From Sporosarcina sp. NCCP-2222 (GTDB lineage Bacteria; Bacillota; Bacilli; Bacillales_A; Planococcaceae), in the NCBI RefSeq assembly GCF_023168145.1, contig NZ_BQYK01000001.1, positions 595,343 to 659,342 on the forward strand: DNA of 64,000 nt, read 5' to 3'. Positions 45,475-54,667 of this stretch are shown piece after piece (position 1 is the first letter of the stretch; the number at the start of each line of letters is the position of its first letter). A program made the translations under genes and the position numbers. The notes beneath the pieces were generated by a model, which saw only the letters and a list, made by a program, of their open reading frames with translations, was not told where the DNA came from and did not search any database.

Positions 45475-46105
45475 TGGCTGGCACTTCCTTTTTCAAACGC
45501 CGCTCGCGTAATACGCCAACTACATCGTCCGGCGATACATCCGCTAGTTCCATTAGGACCAGCGCATGGTAGACCAAGTCAGCGAGCTCGTTTTTTAATT
45601 CAGTTGTATCTTTATTTTTAGCTGCAATCACAACTTCCGTCGCTTCTTCCCCAATCTTTTTACATACTTTGTCGATCCCTTCCCGAAATAGATAGGAAGT
45701 ATATGAACCTTCCACTGGATCGTTGCGTCTGCCTTGAATCTCATCCGAGAGCTCGAACAAGATATTGCGTACCTTGGATTCCCCGGAAACGGCGGTGAAA
45801 AAACAAGTTTCTTCACCAGTATGGCAAGCAGGACCCAGTGGCTCGACTTGGATGAGGACGGTATCTTTATCGCAGTCAACGGACAAGCTCTTCACTTGCT
45901 GGCGATTGCCTGATGTAGCCCCTTTATTCCATAGTTCCTGCCTGGATCTGCTGTAAAACCATGTTTCCCCTGTCTCAAGTGTTTGCTGGATTGCTTCTTT
46001 GTTCATATAAGCCAGCATTAACACGTCGCCATTCCTTTGATCTTGCACAATCGCAGGAATCAGACCATCTTCGTCGTATCGCAAACCTTCCAAATTACTC
46101 CGCAT
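45467..46105 (-). CDS. hisI: Bifunctional phosphoribosyl-AMP cyclohydrolase / phosphoribosyl-ATP pyrophosphatase
   Basis: A 212-residue HisIE fusion. The N-terminal cyclohydrolase has metal and substrate motifs [19 protein letters not shown] and [28 protein letters not shown]. The C-terminal half is the MazG-like pyrophosphatase with [16 protein letters not shown] and [13 protein letters not shown]. The ATG at 46105 is preferred to 46114 by AAGGA 8 nt ahead. It overlaps hisF by 11 bp. Confidence 0.94.
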   Translation of the reverse strand: MRSNLEGLRYDEDGLIPAIVQDQRNGDVLMLAYMNKEAIQQTLETGETWFYSRSRQELWNKGATSGNRQQVKSLSVDCDKDTVLIQVEPLGPACHTGEETCFFTAVSGESKVRNILFELSDEIQGRRNDPVEGSYTSYLFREGIDKVCKKIGEEATEVVIAAKNKDTTELKNELADLVYHALVLMELADVSPDDVVGVLRERRLKKEVPAND

Positions 46106-46868
46106 AGCAATCATCCTTCACATCAATACCACGGTCTTGCAAAAATCGTTTTAATTCTTTGATACCGATCTCGTCATAGTGGAAGACCGATGCAGCCAGA
46201 GCCGATTCCACACGCCCATTCGTCAACACTTCTAGGAAGTCCTCTTTCGTTCCAGCGCCACCGCTTGCCACGACCGGAATGCTGACGGCTTCGTCCAGCG
46301 CCTTGTATAATTCAATGTCGTAGCCGGCTTTTACGCCATCCTCATCAATACTGTTGACGACTAGTTCGCCTGCTCCCCAGCGCTCCCCTGTCTTTGCCCA
46401 TTCTATAGCATCGATGCCGGTCTCTTCTTTTCCGGCTTTGGCATATACCTTCCACTTTCCGTCGCCAGCCCGTTTCACATCCATCGAAAGCATGATTCGT
46501 TCCGGCCCAAAGCGTTTCACCGCTTCCGGAATTAAATCCGGATCCGTTAATGCCGCGCTGTTTATCGAAACTTTGTCTCCGCCCGCAGCCAGCACATTTT
46601 CGATATCCTTTAACGATTTAATGCCGCCACCGACAATGAAAGGGATCGGCACGACAGCCGCAATTTCTTGGATTAAGTCCAAGAACATTTCCCGTCCGTC
46701 GACAGACGCGGAAATATCATAGAATACGAGTTCATCTGCTCCGTCCGCCACATATTTTTTTGCGCGTTCTAATGGGTCTGCCACTTCTTGTACATCGAGA
46801 AACTTTCGTCCCTTCACAACTTTTCTATTATCAATGTCCATACATGGAATGATTCGTTTCAGCTTCAT
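46095..46868 (-). CDS. hisF: Imidazole glycerol phosphate synthase, cyclase subunit
   Basis: A 257-residue beta/alpha barrel. The catalytic Asp residues are in IIPCMDID (about 11) and [12 protein letters not shown] (about 176). [11 protein letters not shown] and [13 protein letters not shown] are the phosphate-binding turns. HisF needs ammonia from the glutaminase HisH to act on PRFAR, but no hisH lies in this operon. It overlaps hisA by 4 bp. Confidence 0.95.
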   Translation of the reverse strand: MKLKRIIPCMDIDNRKVVKGRKFLDVQEVADPLERAKKYVADGADELVFYDISASVDGREMFLDLIQEIAAVVPIPFIVGGGIKSLKDIENVLAAGGDKVSINSAALTDPDLIPEAVKRFGPERIMLSMDVKRAGDGKWKVYAKAGKEETGIDAIEWAKTGERWGAGELVVNSIDEDGVKAGYDIELYKALDEAVSIPVVASGGAGTKEDFLEVLTNGRVESALAASVFHYDEIGIKELKRFLQDRGIDVKDDCYAE

Positions 46869-47581
46869 CTACTAATCGCCTCCTGTAATGAGTTCATGGA
46901 TACCTTGCCTTCGTATAACGCTTTTCCTACGATTGCCCCGTATAACCCCATGTCTGCTAATCTACGAACATCTTCTTCTGTTGAAACACCGCCTGATGCG
47001 ATGATATCTAAATCGGCCATTTGATTGACTAGTTCCAGTTCTTCAAAATTCGGTCCTTGCAGCATGCCATCTTTTAAAATATCTGTGTAAACAACAGTGG
47101 ATACACCAGCCTGCTGAAGCTCCTCAAGTAAATCCACAGCCTTCACAGCGCTCGTTTCCGTCCAACCGTCCGTAGCAACGAATCCATTGCGGGCGTCAAT
47201 TGAAACGGCAATCCTGCCCTCATACAAAGCGGCTGCCTCTCGCAAAAATGTCCGGTTCTCTATGGCGGCGGTTCCGATAATGACCCGGTTAACGCCTCCA
47301 TTCAAATAGGATTTCACTACTTCGAGTGACCTGATGCCGCCTCCTACCTGTACAGGGACACGCACAGCAGCTGCAATATCCTGAATCACTTGCTGATTGA
47401 TAGTTTCACCTGACCTGGCCCCATCCAAATCAACGATATGAATAAATTCAGCGCCTTGCTTTTCAAATTCCTTCGCCATTTCAACAGGCGAATGATGATA
47501 AATTACTTCATCCTCATAATTTCCTTGAAGCAAACGAACACAGTTGCCCCCTCGAATATCAATTGCCGGAAATAAAATCAT
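46865..47581 (-). CDS. hisA: ProFAR isomerase
   Basis: A 238-residue barrel: ILFPAIDIRGGNCVRLLQGNY start with the catalytic Asp at residue 8, IHIVDLDGARSG, QVGGGIRSLE and VVYTDILKDGMLQGPN with the second catalytic Asp. It isomerises ProFAR to PRFAR. It has GAGGGGGG before the ATG and starts 12 bp after hisB ends, the place where hisH normally lies. Confidence 0.95.
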   Translation of the reverse strand: MILFPAIDIRGGNCVRLLQGNYEDEVIYHHSPVEMAKEFEKQGAEFIHIVDLDGARSGETINQQVIQDIAAAVRVPVQVGGGIRSLEVVKSYLNGGVNRVIIGTAAIENRTFLREAAALYEGRIAVSIDARNGFVATDGWTETSAVKAVDLLEELQQAGVSTVVYTDILKDGMLQGPNFEELELVNQMADLDIIASGGVSTEEDVRRLADMGLYGAIVGKALYEGKVSMNSLQEAISR

Positions 47582-47593
47582 GGAGATCCCCCC

Positions 47594-48178
47594 TCATAAT
47601 GTGCCTTTTGTAGAAGGCACCCCGCTAATATGTGGATTAACAGCACTTGCTATGCGAAGCGCCCTGCCAAAGCTCTTGAAAATCGACTCAATTATATGGT
47701 GGCTGTTTTTACCGTAATCCAACTGAATATGCAACGTAATACCGGCATGCCTAGTAAATGCTAGAAAAAACTCCTCCACCAGTTCGGTATCAAAATCACC
47801 CACTTTGTCTTTCAATCCTTCCACACTGTACACGAGGAAGGAACGTCCGCTAATATCGATAGAGACAGTCGACAAGGCTTCGTCCATCGGCGTTGACACA
47901 GTGGCATACCGTTCAATGCCTTCTTTTGTACCAATGCACTTTGCAAACGCCTGCCCAAGTACTATGCCGACATCCTCAGCCGAATGGTGCTGGTCGACTT
48001 CCAGATCACCATCACATTCCACCTTTAGATCAAAACGGCCATGCTTAGTGAATAATGTGAGCATATGATCGAGAAAACCGACACCCGTTTGAATTTCAGT
48101 TCGCCCGGTACCATCCAGGTTGAGTTCCAGCTCCACAGCTGTCTCTGTCGTGTGTCTAGTCAATTGTTCCAATCGCAT
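47594..48178 (-). CDS. hisB: Imidazoleglycerol-phosphate dehydratase
   Basis: A 194-residue monofunctional HisB. Metal-binding histidines are in GFLDHMLTLFTKHG, DQHHSAEDVGI, and the C-terminal NSHHIIESIFKS. It lacks the phosphatase domain of enterobacterial HisB; that step is supplied by hisJ upstream. The ribosome site GGAGGG precedes the ATG, inside the hisD end (23-bp overlap). Confidence 0.95.
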   Translation of the reverse strand: MRLEQLTRHTTETAVELELNLDGTGRTEIQTGVGFLDHMLTLFTKHGRFDLKVECDGDLEVDQHHSAEDVGIVLGQAFAKCIGTKEGIERYATVSTPMDEALSTVSIDISGRSFLVYSVEGLKDKVGDFDTELVEEFFLAFTRHAGITLHIQLDYGKNSHHIIESIFKSFGRALRIASAVNPHISGVPSTKGTL

Positions 48179-49454
48179 TTACTGATCCCTCCCGTACTCG
48201 TATCGATTGGGCGTGGCCTGTCAATCCCTCGACTTCTGCCAGTCGGATGATGTCCTCCGCCACAGCGCCCAACGCTTTCTCTGTATATTGAATGAGACTT
48301 GATTTCTTCACAAAATCATACACACCGAGCGGCGATGAAAAGGCCGCGGTGCCGTTCGTCGGCAATGTATGGTTTGGTCCCGCCATATAATCGCCGAGCG
48401 CTTCCGGCGAATACGGACCGATGAAAACCGCTCCAGCATTCCGTATATTGGGAAGCTGCTCCATCGGGTTTTCTACCAACAGCTGTAAATGTTCCGGTGC
48501 CAAAGTGTTGACGATTTCCCATGCGGCCGTCAGCGTATCCACGACAATAATCCGCCCTTGGCCCTCGACAGACTTTTTGGCAATTTCCCCTCTCTCCATC
48601 TGTCCTAGCAGCTCACTCACTTGCACGGATAACTGTTCGGCAAATGAACGGCTAGTCGTCACACAAACAACTGCTGCCTGTTCATCGTGCTCCGCCTGGG
48701 CGAGCAGATCGGAAGCTGCAAAAACCGGATTGGCAGCTTCATCCGCCACGATGCATAATTCGCTCGGCCCGGCTATCATGTCGATCGCGACATCGCCGAA
48801 CACCCATTTCTTAGCACGGGCGACATAGCTGTTACCTGGTCCAGTAATTTTGGATACCTTCTTTACTGTTTCCGTCCCATAAGCGAATGCGGCGATTGCT
48901 TGGGCTCCTCCCACTTTGTATACTTTATCGACTCCGGCTATCTCCGCTGCCGCCAGAACTGCCGGTTCTACTTTGCCATCCTGCCGGGGAGGCGTCGCCA
49001 TCGCCAGATGCTGGACCCCCGCCAGCTTTGCAGGAATTGCATTCATTAAAACTGTGGATGGATACGCGGCTTTTCCACCCGGTATATAGATTCCGACCCG
49101 TTCTATCGGTGTCACCATCTGGCCAAGCAGCACACCGTCCTGCTGTTGGATGAACCAAGAACGTTCTTTTTGCTCGGCGTGAAATGACTCGATCCGCTGT
49201 TTTGCCTTTTCTAAACTGGTATACACTTCTTGAGGGATAAGAGCCCTCGCCTCCTTGAATTCCTCCGATGACACGACCAACTCTTGAATCTCAGCTCCAT
49301 CGAACTTTTTCGTCATCTCACGGAGCGCATCATCCCCTCTGCGCCTTACATCTTGGATGATTCCGAGTACCGCCTCGTCTATTGAGCTGTCCAAGTTCAA
49401 TGCCTGCCGCTGTTCGCGCTCCGCCCAAAACTGTTGTTCCTCAATAATTCTCAT
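48156..49454 (-). CDS. hisD: Histidinol dehydrogenase
   Basis: A 432-residue Zn enzyme. GGKAAYPSTVLMNAIPAKLAG, the NAD region KVYKVGGAQAIAAFAYGTETV and VARAKKWVFGDVAIDMIAGPSE are conserved; the zinc ligands and catalytic Glu/His follow in LLAQAEHDEQA and NTLAPEHLQL. It oxidises histidinol to histidine in two NAD-linked steps. The start overlaps hisG by four bases (ATGA). Confidence 0.95.
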   Translation of the reverse strand: MRIIEEQQFWAEREQRQALNLDSSIDEAVLGIIQDVRRRGDDALREMTKKFDGAEIQELVVSSEEFKEARALIPQEVYTSLEKAKQRIESFHAEQKERSWFIQQQDGVLLGQMVTPIERVGIYIPGGKAAYPSTVLMNAIPAKLAGVQHLAMATPPRQDGKVEPAVLAAAEIAGVDKVYKVGGAQAIAAFAYGTETVKKVSKITGPGNSYVARAKKWVFGDVAIDMIAGPSELCIVADEAANPVFAASDLLAQAEHDEQAAVVCVTTSRSFAEQLSVQVSELLGQMERGEIAKKSVEGQGRIIVVDTLTAAWEIVNTLAPEHLQLLVENPMEQLPNIRNAGAVFIGPYSPEALGDYMAGPNHTLPTNGTAAFSSPLGVYDFVKKSSLIQYTEKALGAVAEDIIRLAEVEGLTGHAQSIRVREGSVNAIGTID

Positions 49455-50086
49455 GATTGTAATCTCACCTCGGCATTCATAGAATCGATAAATTGCCGTA
49501 TGCTAGCTGTTTTAATGGCATAACTCGCTTTATTCACAATCAGCCGGGCACTAATGTCGGCGATTTCCTCCAAGATGACCAGCCCATTCTCCTTGAGCGT
49601 CGTGCCGGTTTCCACAATATCGACAATGACATCTGCCAAGCCAATCAAGGGGGCCAATTCAATTGATCCATTCAGTTTAATGATGTCTGTACGAAAACCC
49701 TTTTGATCAAAATAGGCTTTCGCCACATTCGGGTACTTGGTTGCCACTGTCATAGCGGAGCTGTTTCGCAACACGGTCTGCGGAAATCCCGCGACTGTGA
49801 TTTTACATTTACCTATTCCTAAATCCGCCAATTCATAGACATTCGGAGCGTCCTCCATGATAATGTCTTTGCCGACGATTCCAATATCGGCAGCACCTTT
49901 CTCCACATATGTCGGCACGTCCACCGCCTTCACTTGCAGCAGCCTAATCGTCTCCGTATCATCGGTAAATACAAGTTTTCTGCTGTTTTCTGGATGGACG
50001 GAAAACCGAATGCCCATGCGAGACAGAATCTCGAGTGCGCGATTGGTCGTTCTGCCTTTCGCCATGGCGATTGTCAATGTTTCCAT
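49451..50086 (-). CDS. hisG: ATP phosphoribosyltransferase, short form
   Basis: A 211-residue short-form HisG: AMAKGR and the PRPP-binding VDIVETGTTLKENGL near residue 165. Short HisG lacks the ATP/histidine regulatory domain and works as an octamer with HisZ, encoded just upstream. METLTIAMAKGR at 50086 is taken as the start; an ATG three codons earlier overlaps the HisZ stop. Confidence 0.94.
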   Translation of the reverse strand: METLTIAMAKGRTTNRALEILSRMGIRFSVHPENSRKLVFTDDTETIRLLQVKAVDVPTYVEKGAADIGIVGKDIIMEDAPNVYELADLGIGKCKITVAGFPQTVLRNSSAMTVATKYPNVAKAYFDQKGFRTDIIKLNGSIELAPLIGLADVIVDIVETGTTLKENGLVILEEIADISARLIVNKASYAIKTASIRQFIDSMNAEVRLQS

Positions 50087-50091
50087 TCGTT

Positions 50092-51294
50092 TCATGCCTC
50101 CTTTTCAAAGAACATTCCGACATCAGTCACTGTAAGAAATTGATAGCTCTCCTCTTGTGTGAGAACCGTTTTTTCTTCTCTTTTCAATAGAACCGTATAG
50201 GCTTTCAAATCATTGAAAGCTTCGTTTTGTAGCTGGCTCATCACGACTTGATATTGTTCTTCCCTCAATTGTTCAGCAAGAAGGATTGCCTCCTCGAGCT
50301 CAGTATTGCTGTAATAAATACAGACACTTTGACTTGCCGGAATTTCTGTCATCCTGCCATCAAGTGCATCGACAATCGGCTCTATCTCAATCGCAAAACC
50401 CATTCCAGGGAGATCAGCTTCAAATGTATCCCCAAGCTTGTCATAGCGCCCTCCCATCACAACCGGCCTCCCAAGTCCTTCTACATAGCCTTGGAAAATG
50501 ATGCCCGAATAGTAATCCATGTTGTTCAGCAAGCCGAAATCGATAATGATTTCCTCTTTGCAGCCATAAATCTCAAGCAGGCGGCAAACCTCCTGGATAT
50601 ACTCCAAGATCCCATCCATTGAGGAGTCCAATCGGATGCCAGCCATTTTGGCAGCGACAACTTCCGGTTTTCCATATACTTGCGTAATTGTTTCGACTGC
50701 CGCAGCCAACTGTCCATCAATCTTCGCTTCACGAAGCAACCCTTGCAGCTCTGCCACATTTTTTGACACGATCAGCTGACTCAGCTGGATGTTCTGGCGC
50801 GTATCCATCCCCATCTGCTGAATTAGGCTGTCGAGCAAGGCGGGATACCCTATTTCGATTTTGATTTCACCAAGCTCAAGATCCTTCAATGTCCGGACAG
50901 CTAATGCAATGGTCTCCGCATCCGCCTCAGGTGATCGGCAACCAAAGAATTCGATGCCTGCTTGCGTATGCTCGATGGGACTCAAATCGGTACCTGTTTG
51001 GCGAAACACTTCTTGTATGTAATAATAACGCCGCTCGCTTGTCAGCCGTCCGTACACATGAGACAATTCCTTAGTAATCGGTATCGTCACGTCCGGGCGC
51101 AAAACTAGTACATCACCAGTCGGATCGATCACTTTGATCATTTCACGCCGCGGAATAGAGCTGTCAATTTCGGAATAAAGATCATATGCTTCAAACGCAG
51201 GGGTTCGGACTTTGGAATACCCGTAAGTTTCAAACCGACGGGATACCTTCCCCACTACGTGTTCGTACACTTTCGAGCGCTCAAGAAAATTCAT
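50092..51294 (-). CDS. hisZ: ATP phosphoribosyltransferase regulatory subunit
   Basis: A 400-residue HisRS-like protein without the tRNA-binding domain. Class II motif 2 is seen in RRYYYIQEVFRQTG and motif 3 in VVMGGRYDKLGDTF. HisZ confers histidine feedback on HisG. It is the first gene of the operon, with a weak ribosome region (AAGG), and diverges from hisJ across about 107 bp that must contain both promoters. Confidence 0.93.
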   Translation of the reverse strand: MNFLERSKVYEHVVGKVSRRFETYGYSKVRTPAFEAYDLYSEIDSSIPRREMIKVIDPTGDVLVLRPDVTIPITKELSHVYGRLTSERRYYYIQEVFRQTGTDLSPIEHTQAGIEFFGCRSPEADAETIALAVRTLKDLELGEIKIEIGYPALLDSLIQQMGMDTRQNIQLSQLIVSKNVAELQGLLREAKIDGQLAAAVETITQVYGKPEVVAAKMAGIRLDSSMDGILEYIQEVCRLLEIYGCKEEIIIDFGLLNNMDYYSGIIFQGYVEGLGRPVVMGGRYDKLGDTFEADLPGMGFAIEIEPIVDALDGRMTEIPASQSVCIYYSNTELEEAILLAEQLREEQYQVVMSQLQNEAFNDLKAYTVLLKREEKTVLTQEESYQFLTVTDVGMFFEKEA

Positions 51295-51401
51295 GCCGTT
51301 TCACAACCTTTTCTTTCTTTATCGCTTTACCACATTAAAGTTATAACGTACTATAAAACTATATGTATCATTTGTCAACTGATAGGAGGAAATTTTTAAA
51401 A

Positions 51402-52196
51402 ATGTTTGATTATCATATGCACAGTTCATTTTCAGGAGATTGCAATATTGATATGGAGGAGATGGTTAAAGGAGCGATTCGGCAAGGCTTGACTGAAATC
51501 TGTTTCACCGATCATGTCGACTATGATTATCCCGACGATTCAATCGTCTTTGATTTTGATAAGAAGTTGTACGCCAGCCGAATCCAACAGCTGCGAGAAA
51601 AATACGAAGGTCAAATTCGCATTAAAAAAGGGGTGGAGATCGGTGTCCAGCCTCACATTTTGCAACAATGCGGGGAGATGGTGAAGGAAGAAGGTTTTGA
51701 TTTCGTCATTTGTTCATTACATACTGTGGCAAGAAAAGGATTGCACTATGGGGAGTTATTCGAAGGCCGTTCAGTGGATGAAGCGTCCGCCATTTATTAT
51801 GAAGAGCTGCTGCATTGCGTGAAGCATTTCGATTCGTACTCCCTTTTAGGACATATCGATCTCATCAAGCGATATGCGAAAGAAAAGGCTTCCTCTGACT
51901 TCCATGATGTGCTGCGTCAAATTTTCGAAGTGATTATTCCTGCGGGAAAAGGAATTGAACTGAATACGTCTGGCGTCCGCTATGGGCTCGACTGCGGATT
52001 GCCAAGCGAAGATGTTTTGAAATTATATAAGCAATGCGGGGGCGAAATCATCACATTAGGTTCGGATGCCCATAAACCTGAAGATATTGCATTTCAATTC
52101 AAAGAGTCCGCTGATTTGCTGCGATCGATTGGGTTCCGCTATTTGACAACGTTTGAACAGATGAAACCGCAGTTTCATTCGATTGATCAATTGTAA
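51402..52196 (+). CDS. hisJ: Histidinol-phosphatase (PHP family)
   Basis: A 264-residue PHP-domain phosphatase. The metal-binding DYHMHSSFS opening, ICFTDHVDYD, ICSLHTV, LGHIDLIKRY and LGSDAHKPED complete the trinuclear site. It removes the phosphate from histidinol phosphate, the step missing from the monofunctional HisB. The ATG at 51402 follows AGGAGG by 12 nt; the earlier in-frame ATG at 51363 lacks a site. It diverges from the his operon. Confidence 0.9.
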   Translation: MFDYHMHSSFSGDCNIDMEEMVKGAIRQGLTEICFTDHVDYDYPDDSIVFDFDKKLYASRIQQLREKYEGQIRIKKGVEIGVQPHILQQCGEMVKEEGFDFVICSLHTVARKGLHYGELFEGRSVDEASAIYYEELLHCVKHFDSYSLLGHIDLIKRYAKEKASSDFHDVLRQIFEVIIPAGKGIELNTSGVRYGLDCGLPSEDVLKLYKQCGGEIITLGSDAHKPEDIAFQFKESADLLRSIGFRYLTTFEQMKPQFHSIDQL

Positions 52197-52217
52197 GTAA
52201 GACGGCCGACAACAGGA

Positions 52218-52250
52218 AGCGGGAGAGGCATTGTGATCGCCTCTCCCGCT
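52218..52250 (+). terminator. Terminator-like hairpin after hisJ
   Basis: AGCGGGAGAGGC and GCCTCTCCCGCT are perfect 12-bp arms. The following run is AAACTGTTTC, so termination on this strand is weaker; it also closes the YdcF gene on the other strand. Confidence 0.55.
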
Positions 52251-52258
52251 AAACTGTT

Positions 52259-52849
52259 TCATTTACCCATAATCATCGTTTTAATTAGTGCAAGTCGTTC
52301 CCGAATATTTTGCTTCGCTTGAACAGAAACTGGTGTTTTTGCGATGACTACATCAGTTTGGAGACCGAGGTCCTTAGCAAGTTTTTTCGCTCTGGCTAAG
52401 TGGAAGTCACTTGAAATAATCGTCAATTCATCTACCGTCTCAGGGAGAAGCCGTTTCGTAAACAGCAGATTCTCGTATGTCGAAGTGGATTGATCCTCTA
52501 TGATCAGACGCTTTTCATCTACCCCATGTTGTGTAAGATGACGGCGCATTGCTTCTGCTTCACTAATCCCTTCATCGGGACCTTGTCCTCCTGAAAGGAT
52601 GAGGATCACATCTGGATGGGCTTCCGCATATTCTAAAGCTTTCTCTAAGCGATATTTCAATGATAAGGAAGGTGTTTCGCCGTTCACTTTCGCGCCAAGT
52701 ATGACAGCATATTGCTTGGAGCCGTCAGCTACCGGCTTCATGCCGTCCTGAATCCATTTGCCTGTCATAATCCAAATTGCAATCCCGCATAATACAATAA
52801 GCCCCACTGCAACCGCCAACTTTTTTCGTTTGTTCAACTCTTCATTCAC
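52259..52849 (-). CDS. YdcF/SanA-like (DUF218) membrane-anchored protein
   Basis: A 196-residue protein. A TM helix at about 11-30 is followed by the DUF218 domain: YAVILGAKVNGETPS, LSGGQGPDEGISEAEAM, and EDQSTSTYENL. ISSDFHLARAK is the family DFHxxR motif. Members are linked to envelope barrier functions or vancomycin sensitivity. The start is the GTG at 52849, after AGGGG. It ends the ABC-2 exporter operon, with its start 38 bp from the ATPase stop. Confidence 0.8.
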   Translation of the reverse strand: MNEELNKRKKLAVAVGLIVLCGIAIWIMTGKWIQDGMKPVADGSKQYAVILGAKVNGETPSLSLKYRLEKALEYAEAHPDVILILSGGQGPDEGISEAEAMRRHLTQHGVDEKRLIIEDQSTSTYENLLFTKRLLPETVDELTIISSDFHLARAKKLAKDLGLQTDVVIAKTPVSVQAKQNIRERLALIKTMIMGK

Positions 52850-52887
52850 TCCGTTTCCCCTACGATATGTTCGGATGAATGTGAAGG

Positions 52888-53562
52888 TCAATACTGTCGT
52901 TCCACTTGGATGCCCCTCGCTTGCAATAATTCAAAATAAAACGGATCTTCCCCAATGGATAATACTCGATCACACAACGTCAAGATTTCATCCATGTCAT
53001 GAGAGGTATACAAAATCGTTTTCCCGTTCTCTTTCGCCAGCTGCTTCAAATAGGAACCGATTTCCGTCTTTGACTTCAAATCGATTCCGACCGTCGGCTC
53101 ATCTAACAACAACAAAACAGGATCGTGGAGGAGACTAATCGCCAAGTTCAACTTGCGCTTCATTCCCCCAGAGAGAGCATGGACCGGCTCGTTCCATTGG
53201 GTCAATTGAAGGTCGAGGCAAAGCTGCCGGCATTCTTCAGGCGATCGTCTCTTCCAAGAGAGCCGTTCAAAGAATCTCATATTCTCCTCTACTGTATACT
53301 CATCCCAAACAGAAATCTCCTGCGGGACGTATCCGATCCTTTTTCGTATATTCTTCATGTCATCCTCATATCGGTTGCCATTTAAACGAAGTTCACCGGA
53401 AGAAGGTTCCATTGCTGTGGCAATTATTTGAAGAAGAGTGGATTTGCCAGCCCCGTTTTCTCCTACCAGGCCGACGATTTCCCCTTCCTTTATTTGAAAC
53501 GACACATCTTGCAAGACCTGCTTTCGTTTGTAGCTTTTTTGCACGTTATTCAATTCAAGCAA
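52888..53562 (-). CDS. ABC exporter ATP-binding protein
   Basis: A 224-residue ATPase: Walker A GENGAGKST, Q-loop YVPQE, signature LSGGMKRKL, Walker B VLLLLDEPT and switch His in YTSHDMDE. The GGM.RKL signature is typical of ABC-2 export systems such as NatA. A TTG at 53562 behind AGGAGGG is the best start; the gene overlaps the permease by 8 bp. Confidence 0.9.
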   Translation of the reverse strand: MLELNNVQKSYKRKQVLQDVSFQIKEGEIVGLVGENGAGKSTLLQIIATAMEPSSGELRLNGNRYEDDMKNIRKRIGYVPQEISVWDEYTVEENMRFFERLSWKRRSPEECRQLCLDLQLTQWNEPVHALSGGMKRKLNLAISLLHDPVLLLLDEPTVGIDLKSKTEIGSYLKQLAKENGKTILYTSHDMDEILTLCDRVLSIGEDPFYFELLQARGIQVERQY

Positions 53563-54667
53563 TCCGTTTCCCTCCTCTCCATATCCAGCCACCGAGTACT
53601 ATGGCTAACGGAAACAACCATACGAACGGCATTGAATTGGTCATAAGTGAACGTACCGGGCTGACCATCTCGACCCACGGCCATTTGCCGGCAAGCCGTT
53701 CGATCGGGATAATGCCCCCTCCTGCAATCGTCAACATGATACTGACCGCCATCCCCGTTACGTAGTACATGATTTGCCTTGCAAACACAATGGCAAGCAA
53801 AAAGGCGAAAAGATTCAAAGTCACTCTGAATACCAGCAAGGAAAAGACAAACCGCCCGGTCACATTTGTCTCAAGCAATTGTGCAAAGACAAGCAGCGCA
53901 AGACCATCTGCGACAAGTGTCAGCATGGTATATACCGCGAGCAAACGGACTGAATAAGATTGGAAGCTAGTGGCGGAATATAACCATCTCGCTTTGAGTG
54001 ACGGTCTGTTTTCTTTAATCATCCAATCAAATACGAAAAAGGCACTGATGATGGCAAACAGAGCCCAAATCCCCCAAACATTTAGAATTGGCACTGGTTG
54101 CTGTTTTGCCACTGTACCTTTTTCAAACGTAAAACTTGTATGCAATAGGCTCTCGGTTCGTTGTCTCTCGATACTCTCCTCAATAATTCTGTTATAATCC
54201 CATTCATGATCCATTTCGAATTCATGAAAGATCTGCTGGATCACATAGGCTGCCTTCGCCCTCGATATATCTTGCTGAGCCAGCGACAAAACCGTCTCAG
54301 ACACACTTGGATAAGCAAAGGATCGATTTGACAAATAGGCCTCAATCAGCCGATTCCTTTGGTTCGAATGGATACGTTCGCCGTACCCTTCCTTAATGAC
54401 AAATACACTGTCCAGCTCATGCTGTTTCAAGCGAAAGAGCGCTTCGTCCAAATTCATATTTTGTACGGATATCAATTCCATCTTTTCAATGCTTGCCGCC
54501 AATTCTATTGCTAAAACGGAATCATCCTCAACAATTAAGGCAATAGGAACCTTTGCATTCTGCTGAAACTCCCCGAGTCCTTTAACAATTACAACGGTTA
54601 AAATGATCGGCAAAAGCAGCCAAATCATGACGCTTTTCCACTCTTTGCGTAAACGAAGTAAAGTCAT
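53555..54667 (-). CDS. ABC-2 type permease 1
   Basis: A 370-residue membrane protein starting MTLLRLRKEWKSVMIW. One TM helix near residue 20 is followed by an external loop of about 160 residues, and then five TM helices; this is the NatB/YhaP-like half-transporter plan. The ATG at 54667 overlaps the stop of the second permease by four bases (ATGA). The frame opens far upstream, but that part overlaps the other gene. Confidence 0.82.
   Translation of the reverse strand: MTLLRLRKEWKSVMIWLLLPIILTVVIVKGLGEFQQNAKVPIALIVEDDSVLAIELAASIEKMELISVQNMNLDEALFRLKQHELDSVFVIKEGYGERIHSNQRNRLIEAYLSNRSFAYPSVSETVLSLAQQDISRAKAAYVIQQIFHEFEMDHEWDYNRIIEESIERQRTESLLHTSFTFEKGTVAKQQPVPILNVWGIWALFAIISAFFVFDWMIKENRPSLKARWLYSATSFQSYSVRLLAVYTMLTLVADGLALLVFAQLLETNVTGRFVFSLLVFRVTLNLFAFLLAIVFARQIMYYVTGMAVSIMLTIAGGGIIPIERLAGKWPWVEMVSPVRSLMTNSMPFVWLFPLAIVLGGWIWRGGKRIA

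Noticed and set aside
47582-47593. Hidden or frameshifted hisH between hisB and hisA
   Set aside because: Only 12 bp separate the genes and they hold part of the hisA ribosome site.
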